Source: Pagrus major
Taxonomy: Eukaryota > Chordata > Actinopteri > Spariformes > Sparidae
Direction: 5' to 3'
Assembly: GCF_040436345.1 (NCBI RefSeq)
Contig: NC_133238.1
Span: 10,418,150-10,482,149 of the forward strand
Length of the DNA stretch: 64,000 nucleotides
Of this stretch, positions 12,204 to 26,902 are shown piece after piece. The notes beneath the pieces were generated by a model that had not been told where the DNA came from, searched no databases, and worked only from the letters and a program-made list of their open reading frames with translations. A program made the position numbers and the translations under genes. Numbering within the stretch: the first letter of the stretch is position 1; every line of letters begins with the position of its first letter.

Positions 12204-15200
12204 TCACACGTGGCTGACATCCTCCAGCCCGTTGTGGCTGCCGTCATCCGGCAGCGTGAAGCGGATGTGTCGGCTCTTTTCCCAGCCGCGGCGGACCTTC
12301 CTGAGCCGCATGGCCACGCAGGGCACCAAGAGAGCCAGGCGGCCCAGCAGAACCGTGAGGGGGAGGATCAGGACCAGTACGAAGGTGGGAGGCAGGTGGA
12401 AGTGGTACCGGCTCGAATCGAAGGCGCGGTCCCAGCCATAGAGGAGCGTGTGGAGGGTGGCCATGGACAAGGCACAGTAACCTAGTGTGGACTGCAGGAG
12501 GTGAGAGGAGGGTAATGGTGAAAATGGTGAAATGGTGGAAGCAGCAGTTCTCCAAATATATCACGACCCACATTGTTTCCCTTGAAGTGACTCCTCTTTA
12601 GATCACAGAAGTCCACTACATTAGCTCATGATGTTACAGGCAGCCCCTGAGGAAACACACTGACCTACCACTCATGACCTGAGTGAACCACACTAGTGTA
12701 TGCATGTGTGTGTGTGCCATGTAATATACCTAAAGGGCTGACTAATTAAAAAAAAAAAACTTCCCAAGGTTGACTCGGGTAGGGGCCACGGGTTAAAAAT
12801 AGCCTCATCGTTCCTCGTTCACACACTGAGCAAAGCGGAACCGAATTATTTCCACTTGACCGGAGTGATGACGTTTTATTAGACTGCTGTCTAATAACTG
12901 ACAGGCAGCAGCAGAAATTCTTCAAGTTTTATAAGGAATAGATAGGTTGAGAGCAAAAGCAGAATCATTCCCGTGGTTTTTCTCGACGATTGCAATGAAC
13001 GTTTGGGGGAGAGTGGCACCTGAACGACAGACCTCGTTCACAGCAGACATTTTTACTAGTTTGATTGCCATCTCCTGGCAAAGTGTGTGCGTGTAAAGAG
13101 ACGTTTTGTAAAATGGAGGTTGTTTGGAGATGTGTGTGGACAAGGCCAGCGTGTTCAATACCAAACCCTGGAACTGGCTCACTTCAATGGCAAACAACCA
13201 TCATCAAGGTTATCAATAACACTTGTGCTTTTTATGCTTTGATGACTCAAAGGTCTTTACAACAAGCAGACAGTATGTCCATCTATACAGAAGAAAGTCT
13301 ATTTTTTAAGTCTAAAGTCTGTATTTGCAGTGCATTAATCTGTGAGCCTGTGTCAATCCGCTGTTGAAAATAGATTTACGCCTTCAGTGGAAACAAATGA
13401 GCTTTGGGCTGAGAGCCACAAACAGGTGGGGGAGGGTGGAAAATATCGTTACAAAGATACTTGTAACGGAATTTGTTTGTCTGAACCTGAAACACTTAAC
13501 TTACTGATTTGCTCTGCAGGTCTGAGATCAGCACGTTACTTAAGACTAATCCCCTGCACACTTCTGCCATTTCCGCAAAAGCGAAACTTGTCACATGTTT
13601 GCAATATGTGGCATTTCCTGTAATGCAGTGGCCACTGTTTGCCCTGTTTTGGGGGATATTTTGTAGGTAATTACTGTAACTATACGGCCTCATATGAAAA
13701 GAAAACATTGTAATCAATTCAGGTCACTCACACCTGCACCTGTCTGTTCTTGTTTGTGTTCACACTGATTTTTTTTTTTGCAATCAAACCAAAGGCTGTA
13801 AAGATGAAGTCATAATGACTGACAGGTAACTCATTGATTGGTGATGTGCAGCATGATTGTTATATGGTGGACCCACATGGAGATGGAGGTCAGCTGACAA
13901 TGTATCTCTGTCTCTCTCTCACACACACATATCGATAATACACGACATGCATTAATACACAGTCCTGCAGCAGGTCTAAATGTGCTGAGGAAGTTGCCTT
14001 TCAACGCGCCGGCTGTCGGCGTCATGACTAATCTGACGGCCACGGGATTAGTTTAACGGGGAAGATGAAAGGGAAAAGGCAGCGCAGACAGACCGCGAGT
14101 CCTTGAGAAAGGGAGGCCACGGTAGGGGAACTCGGAGAGGAGACGAGAGAAGGAAAGAGGAAAGGAGAGGAAGTGTACGACTGAGTCAGAGCACTCCTGA
14201 TGACTTCGTCACAGCCCAAGTTTAGCAGCCGCACAAGTGCAAACACTTGGAGTCGCAGTGTCTGTACGTGTGAGACCGTGTGAGCATAGCGTGCATCCAT
14301 CTACGCGTCAACTGTCATGGCGTCTTCAATCATCGTTCTGCGTTCGTCCTGCCTGTCTTTTGTCAAAGAGGGATAAAAACTCATTCTTCAGCACATCACT
14401 GCCTGTGTGTGTGTGTGTGTGTGTGTGTGTACCTGTATGAAGCTGAACTCTCTCCAGTTGACAGTGTTGGCCACTGACGGCAGCGAGGTGACAGCCAGCA
14501 AAGAGAGCAACCCGAGGGCCATGATGCCCACTGAGATGTACAGCTCCATCCTCCACACGACGGCATTGTCCCAGGAGTCCTCCACCTTGTCCTTCACCTG
14601 GACAATACATCACAAACATCAGAGTCCTCGATGTGATTTTCACCTCCAGTGATTCCGTTTCGGCACAAACTACACATGAAGCGACGATCAGGGTATGTAG
14701 AGTTTCAGTTCTCCATACTATGAGATAACATTGCTGGGGACTGAGTGAGGAGTAATGTTTTGTGTTTGTTGGAGCTTTAAGGTACTGTTCATTTCTGTCT
14801 GGCAAACAACCAGCCAGCTTCGACTTCTCTAATTTACAGGACTTGTTGCTGTTGTGACAGCATTTGTCTCACGGGGATGAGGACGGTGCCAGGAAGCTTG
14901 AGTGATACATAGCCGCTAGGGTTGGGCCTGTAGTGGACAGTCATCAACCATCAACTGTAAAAAAGAGTAGTGTGTCCTTCAGTAGATTCATTCAACTTCA
15001 GTAGATGTCTCTGCAACACAGTACATAGTCGGCATAATGTCAAAACTGCTGTTTATTCACACGTGGTTGATAATTTAACGCTTTTAACTAATGATTTTCA
15101 ATAGTGTCGTTGTTTGCGCTGTTGTTGTTTTAGCTTATTCAGTATAGCTAGCTGGCTAACTTTGTTTCAAGTTACAGACATCTGGTGTAGGGACAAAGAC

Positions 15201-17303
15201 ACCTTTAAATCAATCAAGGATGTGAAAGTTGATCTGCCTGCTCCCTACACAGTTAACGGGGGCCAGAGTTTTCTCGACTGGGAGAGACAGTTGGAGGTTG
15301 CTGTCAGAGCAGCGGGAAGCTACGGACCTCTGGGCCTCTAAATATGCAGAAGTTTGAAAGTATTCAAGTTGTGCTCCTTGCAGGGCCCCAGTATTGTAAC
15401 ATGTATCACGTAACATGTAGGAGTGTAAGTGGAGGAACAAGAGTGTAAGTACGGCAACTTTATGCTTTGTTATTCTTCTAAAGATTGATAACCTACAAAA
15501 TCATTGACTGTCTCACCTGTTTGACAGCAAGGTTGATCAGTTCGTAGCGGGAAGACTTCCTCAAGGGAAGAGACACACTGTAGACCGCATGTAGAACTGC
15601 ACACAGGAAGCTACACAGCCCAAACTGCTTCCTCCTGGTTAGCCACCCGTCCAGCCACTTAGGGAAGCGGTTGTACTTGGTGCCCCACCACAGCTGAAGG
15701 AAAGCGGCGCACAAACCAGGCACGTAGACCAGCGAAAACATCACCAAGGCTACCGAGGGAAGAGTGACGTTAACTGTATCGATTGGCATTTTGTAGAAAA
15801 CACTCTTCTTTTTTGTGACGTAGGGATGCAGGACGTCACGGAGGAAGTTGTACAGGTAGAAGAAGATGAACAGGGCGACGGTGCACAGGACTGGGATACG
15901 CCAGGAGGGGAACAGATAGAGGGGGAGGTTTTCGATCTCCAGTGAAGAGGAGAGGAGGCCCATATCGACGGGGATGAAGCCCATTCTGCGACAGAGCTGC
16001 ATCACTGAGCTCTTGGCCTTGCTACTGTCACTGCACAGGAAAACCTGCAGGAAGGAGATGACACAAAGATGAAGTTGAGTCTAGAGATTCTCCTTTATCT
16101 TCTTTTTTTCCCAAAACACATTTCATATCAGTCAGTAGTAACTACAATGCGCAGCAGATGAATCCTACCTGCCTGCTTCCATCCCGAGGACCCATCTGCA
16201 GCGACCAGGCTGATATGGTGTTAAACCCTTTCACTATGCTGCTTTCTGGAAACAGGTCTGCCAGCTGTTCGGCGTTCGAAGGCCCGTCGAGGTTGATTCT
16301 CAAACCATTGCTGACATCCACCAGTGTCTTTCCAGCTAGTGTCGGCTTCAGCTCCACCAGCGTCGAGTGGTGCTCAGGGAACACAGCGACAAAGACCAGG
16401 TCCGCCTGGCTGGCTGCCTCCATCTGGGATGTCACCTGTAGGACAAAAACAGAAAAGGAAAAAAATTATTAAACTCCTAATTACACTGATTGATAACATA
16501 TGTCAAACCCAAATGTTAGACAATAAGTTATGTATCTATTTTGATTTATTATATCCTAATTCTTCCATCCCTCCTCATCGGAACATTAACCTGCAGTGTA
16601 ATGTGTCATGAGTTAAAGGAACAGTTTGACATTTACTGAATATGGTTTGTGTGAGGGCAGCAAACAAACAAGAGAAGTCTGGTGCGAGCATGGCTGCCTT
16701 GCTATTCTTGTATTTACCTTTGGACTAAGCTAAACCAGTGGCTCTCAAAGCTTATACGTACTCAAAGCCTTTTTTTCCAAACATTCAATTAATGTAAAAA
16801 TGAAAAAAGAAATTAGTTTTTAGCTACATGACAAATGATGATGTTGACATTGATGACATTAAGGGGAAACCTTAAAAAAATGTTTAATTAACTGTTTTAG
16901 TCTGTTCTCATACCACAAGATTATCTTTTAGGCATCTATTCAGGATAACAACAACAGCCATTATGCCTGGTAGATACACTCAATAAATACATAATTATCA
17001 CCATAGGGGGTGAAACAAAAACACCAATTACACATTGAGTGTGAATGTCAGTGTCAGTGTCACTGTGTGCGTCACCTCGGCCTCTTCGGGGAACAGAGCC
17101 GCAGAGCGTTTGGGGGTTCGACTCCCCACCACCACCTGGTAGCCGGAGGCCACCAGCCGCCTCGCCAGCGAGCGGGAGAAGTCGCCCGTACCCAGGATGC
17201 CGACGACTGGAGCGCCGGGGTCAGACATGGAGGCTTCGAGACATCTGGAGCCTCCTCTTTCACCTCTGCCTCGGATTAAAGGCCTCGCCATTTCATCAGG
17301 CAT
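12204..17303 (-). CDS. steap3: STEAP3 metalloreductase
   Basis: Predicted endosomal six-helix ferric/cupric reductase. It passes electrons from NADPH via flavin and haem to Fe3+, supporting transferrin-dependent iron uptake. Five coding exons, all phase 0, join on the minus strand: 17303-17076, 16435-16169, 16044-15517, 14597-14433 and 12491-12204, giving 491 aa (human about 488). The start was chosen because MPDEMARPL parallels human STEAP3 MPEEMDKPL; a second ATG lies four codons in. [13 protein letters not shown] (35-47) is the dinucleotide-binding loop, followed by [10 protein letters not shown]. The region from about 77 to 200 completes the FNO-type oxidoreductase domain (AFNTISAW-like [16 protein letters not shown]). 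The membrane half carries candidate haem-ligand histidines: His317 (AVLHAVYS) and His410 ([10 protein letters not shown]). His238 (DVLHPYV) is also conserved in the family. It ends in a basic WEKSRHIRF tail. The five-exon structure matches the family. STEAP3 rather than STEAP2/4 is supported by the N-terminus and synteny. Confidence 0.95.
14404..14430. repeat. (TG)n microsatellite at a steap3 splice donor
   Basis: About 13 TG units on the + strand. On the steap3 strand this is (CA)n beginning immediately after the intron-4 donor, read as CAG|GTACACAC. Confidence 0.95.
14985..15110. repeat. Family B fragment in steap3 intron 3
   Basis: Contains AGTAGATGTCTCTGCAACAC, CATAATGTCAAAACTGCTG and TTGATAATTTAACG, matching the right half of family B. 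The terminal TTACATATTGCACC end is absent. Confidence 0.55.
16613..16740. repeat. Terminal fragment of a TTAAAGG element
   Basis: Begins TTAAAGGAACAGTTTGACAT, the left end typical of family C in fish, in steap3 intron 1. It decays after about 60 bp. A nearby AGTGGCTCTCAAA (about 16738) resembles a hAT-type terminus, but this is weak. Confidence 0.4.
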
Positions 17304-18204
17304 TATACACTGATAAATATAGAGATTAAAGATATGGTTTATTGTATTTACATGGTACCTCAAATCTACAATGTACAGTTAGGTTATAGAAAGGGGGCTG
17401 TTATTTACTTATAGACACTGATTGTTTGGTCTACACAGTAGAGGCTTGTTTGAAATTCATCCAGCATGGGACCTAAAATAAAAGTGATTCATAGTAAGAA
17501 AATATGCTGTTTAGTTCTTTCTTTCTGTCTGGCTGCTCTTTTTTAGAGCACAAATCTAGGATCCCTATTATTTCTGTGTCTCAACAGACACGTCCCAGAT
17601 CTGTAACTCTGCATTAATAACATAAATGGATTTTACACAGCCTGAAGACAGTAACAGATACAGTCTATCAAACTGCCATCATATCAACCTCACGCACATT
17701 TAACAAATAAGTCCGCCTCTCATACAAAACTTCATTACGACATCGCCAGACACCGTTTAAGTTCATAATATAATATGCGGCTATAGTGCGACACTTACAC
17801 GAGCAGTACAAATAGTAAAAATGGCAATTTCTATAAAAGTGCTGCTTTGATAATCATCCAGCTGTAAGCCGAATTAACCACAGAACCGCGACTATTCAGA
17901 AACAGCTTCAAGTTGTGTCGTATGCTTTACTAAACCCGGCCGCTTTGTGGTAAAACATTAAATTGACAGAAATCCATACTGATGTTCGCTTCAAAACACA
18001 GAAAGCGCTTCGAGACCACCTTGCTTGTTGTCCTTGGCCGAACTCGTGGGAACTTTACCTCCGGATAAAGTTACTTTCCTGAGCGAACAGGACGAGGCAG
18101 GCGAAAACACACGGACATTTGGATAAACTGATAGCTCACATTAGATAATTCAGGCTCTGTCAGCGCTTACAGAGACATTTTGGATGTATTTACAGTCACG
18201 TACT

Positions 18205-18252
18205 CACCTCGCGACTCCGCTCGACTTCAACTGCCGCGTTTCTTCCTGATAA
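18205..18252 (-). promoter_or_regulatory. Probable steap3 non-coding first exon and promoter region
   Basis: On the minus strand a strong donor (GTGAGTA, just below 18209) follows a GC-rich stretch. An acceptor lies only six bases upstream of the steap3 ATG (TTTATCAG then TGTATAATG, near 17310). The two fit a 5'UTR intron of about 0.9 kb, with a TSS somewhere above 18210. Transcript data would be needed to place the start. Confidence 0.4.
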
Positions 18253-18459
18253 GATGACGCAAGCAGCCGAAGCCCCGCCCTGGTGGCCACGCCCCCACGT
18301 GTGTGCAGGAGATAAAAGACAGAGGAAGACCAATGAAGGAACAAAACTTTATTTATACACACTGTTCAAGACAGGGGTTACAAAATGGGTTACAGGATGG
18401 GGGGATGGGAAAGAGGGAGACAGAAGAGACACCACAAAATAGAAGGTATAAATCAAGGG

Positions 18460-18540
18460 TTCCCAACCACTGGGTTGTGGACCGGTACCAGGTCTTCGGT
18501 AGCTCAGCACTGGGCTACAAAAACCCATTAGAAAATGAAA
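18460..18540. repeat. hAT-like transposon fragment
   Basis: AGGGTTCCCAACCACTGGGT followed by GGACCGGTACCAGG resembles the terminus of hAT-type elements widespread in vertebrates. The other end was not found. The overlapping 140-codon open frame (18303-18725) is not convincing as a gene. Confidence 0.35.
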
Positions 18541-18629
18541 ATGAAAATAAAGAAACAGACTACATTAGTTTCTTTTTGACTGGGACTGTTGAAAAAGGGA
18601 CCAGAGACAGTTGGGATAATGGAGACACT

Positions 18630-19335
18630 GATGCTAATGTCCACGTTAGCCTACAATGTCGTCCCGGCAGCACTCTGTACCTGCAAAATGAACGACATTA
18701 CCATCAGTCTCAGGTTTGTGTGTAGTGCTAATTAGCTAGCTGCTGTTAGCATGCTAACACACTAAACTGAAATGGTAAATATGATAAAAAAACAAAACAA
18801 ATTCCACCCTATAAGCATGTCAAAACAACATGTTAGCATTCCGACATTAGCAGTTAGCTCAAAGCGCTGCTGAGAGATGCTAACATTGTTGTAACGTCTT
18901 GGTCTTCTTCATGTGATTTAGTCATGAGAATCCGTCGTGGCAGCAAGGAAATTTGAATCCAGCGCAGGAATGGCGGACTCCGCCACTACTAATAAAAAAC
19001 GATGTCTGTAAAACTTAGATGATCGCTTAACTTCTTCATCTGCGTCAATCATCAAGTCGAAATTTCAAGTTGCAAAATCCTGCTAAAGAGATGACTTTCC
19101 CATCAGCCTCAGCTTTGTTTTTAGTGCCTGTTAGCCAGTCAACAGTGGCTAACTGTTAGCATGCTAAATCCCTAAACTGAAATGGTGAATATGGTAACAA
19201 TCATACCTTCTAAACATGTCACAACAACATGTTAACATTGTCACTGTAAGTATGCTAAGATTAGCATTTAGCTCAAAGCACCGCTGACGGATGCTAATAT
19301 TACTGTAAAGTCTTGGTCTTCTGGTTTAGTCGTAT
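18630..19335. repeat. Tandem pair of TTAGC-rich repeats (family D)
   Basis: Two diverged copies run in the same direction, about 18690-18930 and 19100-19335. Shared blocks in order are CATCAG.CTCAG, CTGTTAGCATGCTAA, TAAACTGAAATGGT, ACAACATGTTA, AGCTCAAAGC and GTCTTGGTCTTC. A third copy is at 35.96-36.15 kb. Confidence 0.7.
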
Positions 19336-20918
19336 TTCTCAAACCATGTGGTATTCTGCTTAATGATGAAAAGAAGAAAAGCAGGATCATTTTCATATTG
19401 TCTTATTATGAATTTTAATCGTGCTTTCCCCCTTTTTCTCCATCTGCTACTGCTGATTTGGTGTTTTTGATCAAACTGGCTTTGGGATTGGAAAAAAAAA
19501 AAGCAACAGCAACAGCAAAATCGTGTTAAAAAGACATCCAACCGCAGGCTACACACTGTCACCACAACTTCATCATGTCTGCCTTTGCCACTTGCAAAAG
19601 GTTGAATCCCCCTGGCTCGCAGCGCTGCATCAGTGTCACCACACGCAAACATACACACACATTCGCACACACGCAGTGCACACATGCCACCCTCTGTTTT
19701 ACTGGTCCTCGGCCACGGCCTCATGTTTGTTTAACACTTTAGGTCACAGTCCTTGACATATCTGATTTTGAGATTTCTCATTCATAGGTATCGATACTGG
19801 TGTGTCCCAGTGTGGTGATCCATTAATCTTATTCTGATCCAGTGGGGACAGATTTCCGCTTACTACTCCCCTGGTGGTCTGGACTGAAAGGGTCTTTGGC
19901 CTTTGATTCCATTTCTGGTTCATAGAAAATCATCTACATTTAGAGAGTTTTCATGTTATATAGCATATTTAATTATGATTTACAGTCTATAAGTGGATTG
20001 CTTTGCAGAGTCGTAAAGGCATGGTCATAATCGGTTAGCCCGAGGAGGACAGGTACAGCTGTGTTAACATCTGACAGGACCTCACTGTCAAACTGTTATA
20101 TGGGGGAAGACGTTTGTTTCTGCGCTTTCAAGGTGGCCTCTGTGCCCTTCATTAGTGATTAGGGTCACATGTTGAGACAGGAGCTGAGGTTGCAAGATTT
20201 CCTCGCTGTATTGTCGCGGTTCGGTCGAGGTTACCCACACAGATTTACATTAAAACCATGTGGCATTTAACAGTATGCTTTGCTAATCTGACATTGATGT
20301 AATAACAGCCTCACCTATGATTCATCCTGTACTTAAATCACACTAATTTAAGTCTTTCCTCTGGTCACTATGTGGTGGGTTTATGCGAGTCATGGATTAA
20401 TCAGAGGGTTGTCATCAGTCTTTACAGAAGCCCCGAGAGCTCAACACACTACAACTAAAGAAATCTTGCAACTTAAGGAAATGCAAGTAAGAATCTAGGC
20501 TAATGCTGCGTGTATGGCAAATATCTGCAAGTCACAGAATCGGTGTTAAAACTAAAGCAAACTTCTTACACCACTATTTGTTAGCTAGATTTGACATAAA
20601 CAAAACATCTTATAAAATATAATGCATTGCTGATTTTAAACTACCCAGGAGTACATTCAGTAGTGAAACTGACTTCCTTCTTCAACATTAAAATGCTACT
20701 TACATACTGCATTTATGCATCAATAATAAAGGTAATCATAATAATAGGGTAGTGCTCCTAAAGGGCAATTCTGTATAAGTACTTTACTACCAAAATAAAA
20801 ATTTATATAGAGAGATAACTGCTTAATTTAAATAGATTGAACGGCCATAATTAGTATCAAAAATGTGGCTCAACTTCATGGAAATGTTACAAATAATAAC
20901 TTTAAGTGCATTTTGCTG

Positions 20919-21215
20919 TTAAAGGTGCAATATGTAAGAATTGGCCTCCTTTCCAAGGGCACTCCAGAAGAACAGACGGCAGCGTCTCACTAGAGTAAAC
21001 GCCAACTGCTGCTTAACTTTAGCTGCCGTTAGCTCAGTTAGCCGTGCAGCTAGCAGTCCGGACTGGGAGCTCAGAATTCTATTACGAGACAGGATGGGCT
21101 GGAGCTAGCCGGTTAGCATGCTAACTTCGGTAAATATCTCTAATGTCAAATCTGTTATTTCTGTTGTTACCTTTGGAATATTTGAAACCCAAATTCTTAC
21201 ATATTGCACCTTTAA
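20919..21215. repeat. Family B foldback element, complete
   Basis: Starts TTAAAGGTGCAATATGTAAG and ends TTACATATTGCACCTTTAA, inverse of each other, with TTAA at both outer ends. The interior carries GCTGGAGCTAGCCGGTTAGC and TGCTAACTTCGGTAAATAT. Confidence 0.85.
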
Positions 21216-22916
21216 TACTTGCACACCTTTACTTAAGCAACATGAAGTATTTCGTCATTGTAGTATTCCAGCTTTTGCTTCCAGTCTCAATACGTCTTCC
21301 TCCACTGGTGTTGTCTGTTTGTTTTCTGTATTTGCGCCGTGATTCATTAGGCTCCATATGTGTTGTCAAATTGGTGAATGTGTTTCTTGATTTGCCTGTT
21401 TTTTCCCCCCCTAAATGCTGCACGTCGTCTTAATTTGTGAAGACGGTTTCATTTGCATGTGCTTTAAGCTCTCCGGGCCCCCGTACTTCTACTCATCCTC
21501 TTCTTAAATATTCCCCTGTGTGGTTAAACAGAAGCACTTAGGACAGTCTCCATGTTTACGTTGCTCATGATGGACTGATTAATTTGTCCCACCGTATGGT
21601 TCCTGTGTATGACGCAGCAGTCCACTAACATGCAGCATGATTAGAAGCATGGCAGCGCCGCAGGGCAGGATAATCTCAGCAGCTGCAGTGCATAATGTGG
21701 ACAGTGTTGTCGTGCATGGCTCACCATAGCCTTAAGATACAGTTCACTGTACTAATCCTGAGTAAAGGTCACTCTGCAGTCATGTAGCAGAGTCGGGGAG
21801 CACAATGTTCCCTGCATACTTATTTTTAGGGCTTTGTTTAGTTGATTATTGCGTTGTCATTTAAGTGAGCAGTACTTGATAATTCAGAACAGAACATTTC
21901 CCAGCTCGGCCAGGACCGTCGTATCCTCAGACTCCAGCCCCAATTTCATTTTTGACCCAGCGCTCATGACTCTGTCTCACCTTCAGACACGAGCGGCTCA
22001 GCTGGAGCCATGTTCTGGGGAGTTAAAGCTGAGCTGAGCACAAGTTGAAATTGCTTCGGGGGGGCCGGTGGCGTGGGGCTTCAGTTAAGCCTTGTCTCAG
22101 GCCTTTGAAGATTTCTCCACGTCGCCCTGAGCTCTAAAGCCTCTGTTGTCGATGTAGGGCCTGTGCTCCAATTCCAGGTGCTTAGTTCCCAACCTGCAGT
22201 TTTGAAGTGTTTCAGGTCCTTTGGGGGGAATTTTTGAGCTTGAGGACAAAATCAATAGGTGCTTTTATTTTCAGCGAGCAGAGGCTCTCTTCATTGAGTG
22301 TCTCAAAAGCTTGCACACTTTGGAAATAACCAATGAGAGGCATTAATAATAGTCTTATTCAGCTGAGGTGCTCATAGAGCACACATTAGGACTAGTGGCC
22401 ACTCTGGGGTGGAAACAGAAGAGGCTAAAGAGGCATTTAAGACAAATCTGTATGCAATAGAGTAATGATTGCCTGTGCACTGCAAGAATTTTAAGTTGCA
22501 AGTTGCAAGTTAAAATGCAAGGCCCGTGGCTCCCCACCTCGTGAAACAAGACATCAAATATGTCCCTGCAGCTGGGGAGCTTAGAGCTGAAAGCGTCGAC
22601 AGCCGTCAGACTTCTCCGCTCTGTTTCCTGCATATATTATCCGCTCTCTCCCCCCCCGTTCTCTCTGTGCTCCCCAACTGTCTGCATGCATGTGCGAAGT
22701 AGTGACCAATGCAGTTGGTCACTTGATGTCACCAGCCTGCCCTCAGCCATTGGTTGTGACTTTGAAAAGTCCCTCACGGTCTGAGTCAAGGATGTGCTCA
22801 TGTGTTTAGCTGCTGTTGTAACAACTTTGAAGTAAAACTGACTTTAACCTTTCATTTTTCGTCAAGGAGGACTGATTAATGCTGGAAAAAATCTGGATAT
22901 TCACTACAATAATATT

Positions 22917-23092
22917 TTAAAGGTGCACTATGTAGTTTTGAGGAAGACATTTTAATCAGAAGAGACAGATCTTCATCATGCCTAAACAAACTAAATAAAC
23001 TCTTTGTTTTCATGAGAAACAAACTGACCTTAAAGGACAACACAATTTCATACTGTTTTACTTTGTTTATATGTGGCGGACCCTGCCACCAA
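22917..23092 (+). repeat. Family A element, left half only
   Basis: Starts TTAAAGGTGCACTATGTAGT and runs through AAAGGACAACACAATTTCAT to GTGGCGGACCCTGCCACC, then loses similarity. The right half is missing. Confidence 0.8.
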
Positions 23093-23974
23093 GTGTAGGA
23101 CTGAGATATTATTCTATATGTAAATATTAAGTGCTTTTTGCTGATTCATATGAAATATTTAGTGCCATTTTGAATAACAATTGCGCAGACTTAAACTTTA
23201 CGCACAGGCTGTAGCTGCTCCTCTTGTCAAGTCACTCAAACCGAAATAGAGGACTTCCTGTTACACATCTAAAGAATAAAAGCCCTGTTGCTGGACTGTT
23301 TTAATGTCATAGCGTCTCTGAATATTTTGCTGCCAATAAGAATGAAATTGAATTATCCAAAATGGCATGAGTCATGAGGGTTAAACAAACACTTTAAATT
23401 GACCTCATTTATACCAATGAGACACTTGCGAGGTTTACTTGCAAGTTTAGTAGATTGTAATTGGCTGAGGTTAACTATTCATATCGTTTTACTTATTTTC
23501 TGTCCCATTGTCAATATCTGCACCTTTATCTTTGAACATTGTTCATTTTTTCATCCTCATGTATTCTTCCTTTATTGCCGGGGCAACCCTAGAAATATTT
23601 CAAATCTTCAGGCGGCCACCAAAATGCAGGCCCGAGGAGGATGGTGGAGTTTGACAGACGGCCATGAGTGACTGACAGGCTATGCATTTCTTAATTTCAT
23701 TTCTTTTTCATTATTGATTTGCTGTAAATAGGGCCATGGCCCCATGAAATTAATATTTCAGAAACAGATCACATGATTTGTCATGTAAAATCTTAATCTG
23801 CAAAGAAACAGGGCCTACTGTAGCTGTGTAAAAGAGAAAAAAGTAGGCTACAATATTCCGTCTGTATTGTAATAAAGTAGAAATATAAAGTAGTAGAAAA
23901 ATGTGAATAAACAAGTAAGTAACAATTATCTAAGAAATATATGTTAAAGGGATATCCTTGACTAAATTTGCTGA

Positions 23975-24294
23975 TTAAAGGTACAATATGTAGGAATTGG
24001 GCCACTTGTTGATTTTATACTCCCATCAAATAGCGGGCAGCGTATCACCAGAGTAAATGCTAACTGCTGCTGACTGTAGGCTATTCTATACATCCATGAC
24101 TGGCAGTAGCCTCTTAGCTCAGTTAGCCGTGCAGCTAGTTGGGCTACACCGCTGGCACAGGAGCTTTAGTCCACCACAGGTTTTCAGGCCAAGGGCTAGC
24201 TGGTTAGCATGCTAACTTCATTAAATATGTCTGTTTATAATTTTAGTTAATTTTGAATGTTTTAAAGTAAAATTCTCATAAATCGCACCTTTAA
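23975..24294. repeat. Family B foldback element, complete
   Basis: Starts TTAAAGGTACAATATGTAGG and ends AAATCGCACCTTTAA, with the family interior AGCTGGTTAGCATGCTAAC. It lies about 420 bp upstream of the c1ql2 start codon, so it may border that promoter. Confidence 0.85.
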
Positions 24295-24561
24295 GCCGTA
24301 AAAGTTTAAATTACTTTGTTGATGTCTTTCTTTTTCATATTTCCCATAAACGCAACACGTCCGTAACCTGCTGTTTTAATTTGAAGGCCATGTCCCCTGT
24401 CTTCCGGTTTCATCATCGCTAACTTTGACATCTGGCTGCAGCTGTCCGCGCGCACCTCTCCATCCAGGCAGGACGCGCAGTCGCTCCCCGGTCACAGCTG
24501 CTGCCCAGAGGCTGGAAGCCACCGTCAGAAGCGCAGGACGGAGGGATGCGCTCTTAATTAA

Positions 24562-26388
<1,827 letters not shown>

Positions 26389-26902
26389 ATAACGCGCAGC
26401 TCCATGGACAGTAATCATCACTGAAAACTGTTTCCATTCGAGTATATGGTCCAATATGTTTCTCCTGTTATGAAGATAGGTGCTACGACGCACAGGCTTA
26501 CCTGCCACTGTGTGTTTGTTTAGTGAAAGACCTTTTTGTATATGTATTTGATTTAAGTTCAGCTGCTCTACTGTCATCAGACTATAATATCACGAGAAAG
26601 CTGGTGGTCCGGGTGGTGAGAGCATGCCAGAGATTACAGACATAACACACCGTAAACACACCGAGCTGAGAAGGCGTGATGTTTCTTATGTTTCTTTGAT
26701 TTAAGGTGAACATGTTTTTGGGGAAATGAGGCCTGACTGGCTGTTTACAGGCTCAGAGTTTCTTATGAAGCACTGTGTGTATTATTGATGTTTCATATAT
26801 TAGGCTGAAATGACAAAATAATTGAATGGTGGAGTAAAATGAATGTTCAAGAGTAAACCTTAGCCAGCAGTGTGTGGTCTTAAGGCCCGGTCACACCAGT
26901 AT

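Larger units (their letters stand above)
18253..24424. other. Gene-free interval between steap3 and c1ql2
   Basis: steap3 and c1ql2 are divergent, so this 6-kb interval carries both upstream regions. It holds a hAT-like fragment (about 18460-18540), a tandem pair of TTAGC-rich repeats (18.63-19.33 kb), two complete family B elements and a truncated family A copy. The 19.7-20.5 and 21.5-22.3 kb parts are non-repetitive and non-coding. No coding exon was recognised. Confidence 0.5.

Noticed and set aside
14326-14805. 159-codon minus-strand frame with a His-Thr repeat
   Set aside because: It reads through steap3 exon 4 in the wrong frame and through the CA array; not a protein.
18303-18725. 140-codon open frame
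   Set aside because: It spans a hAT-like fragment and part of a TTAGC repeat, with no domain and no conserved start.
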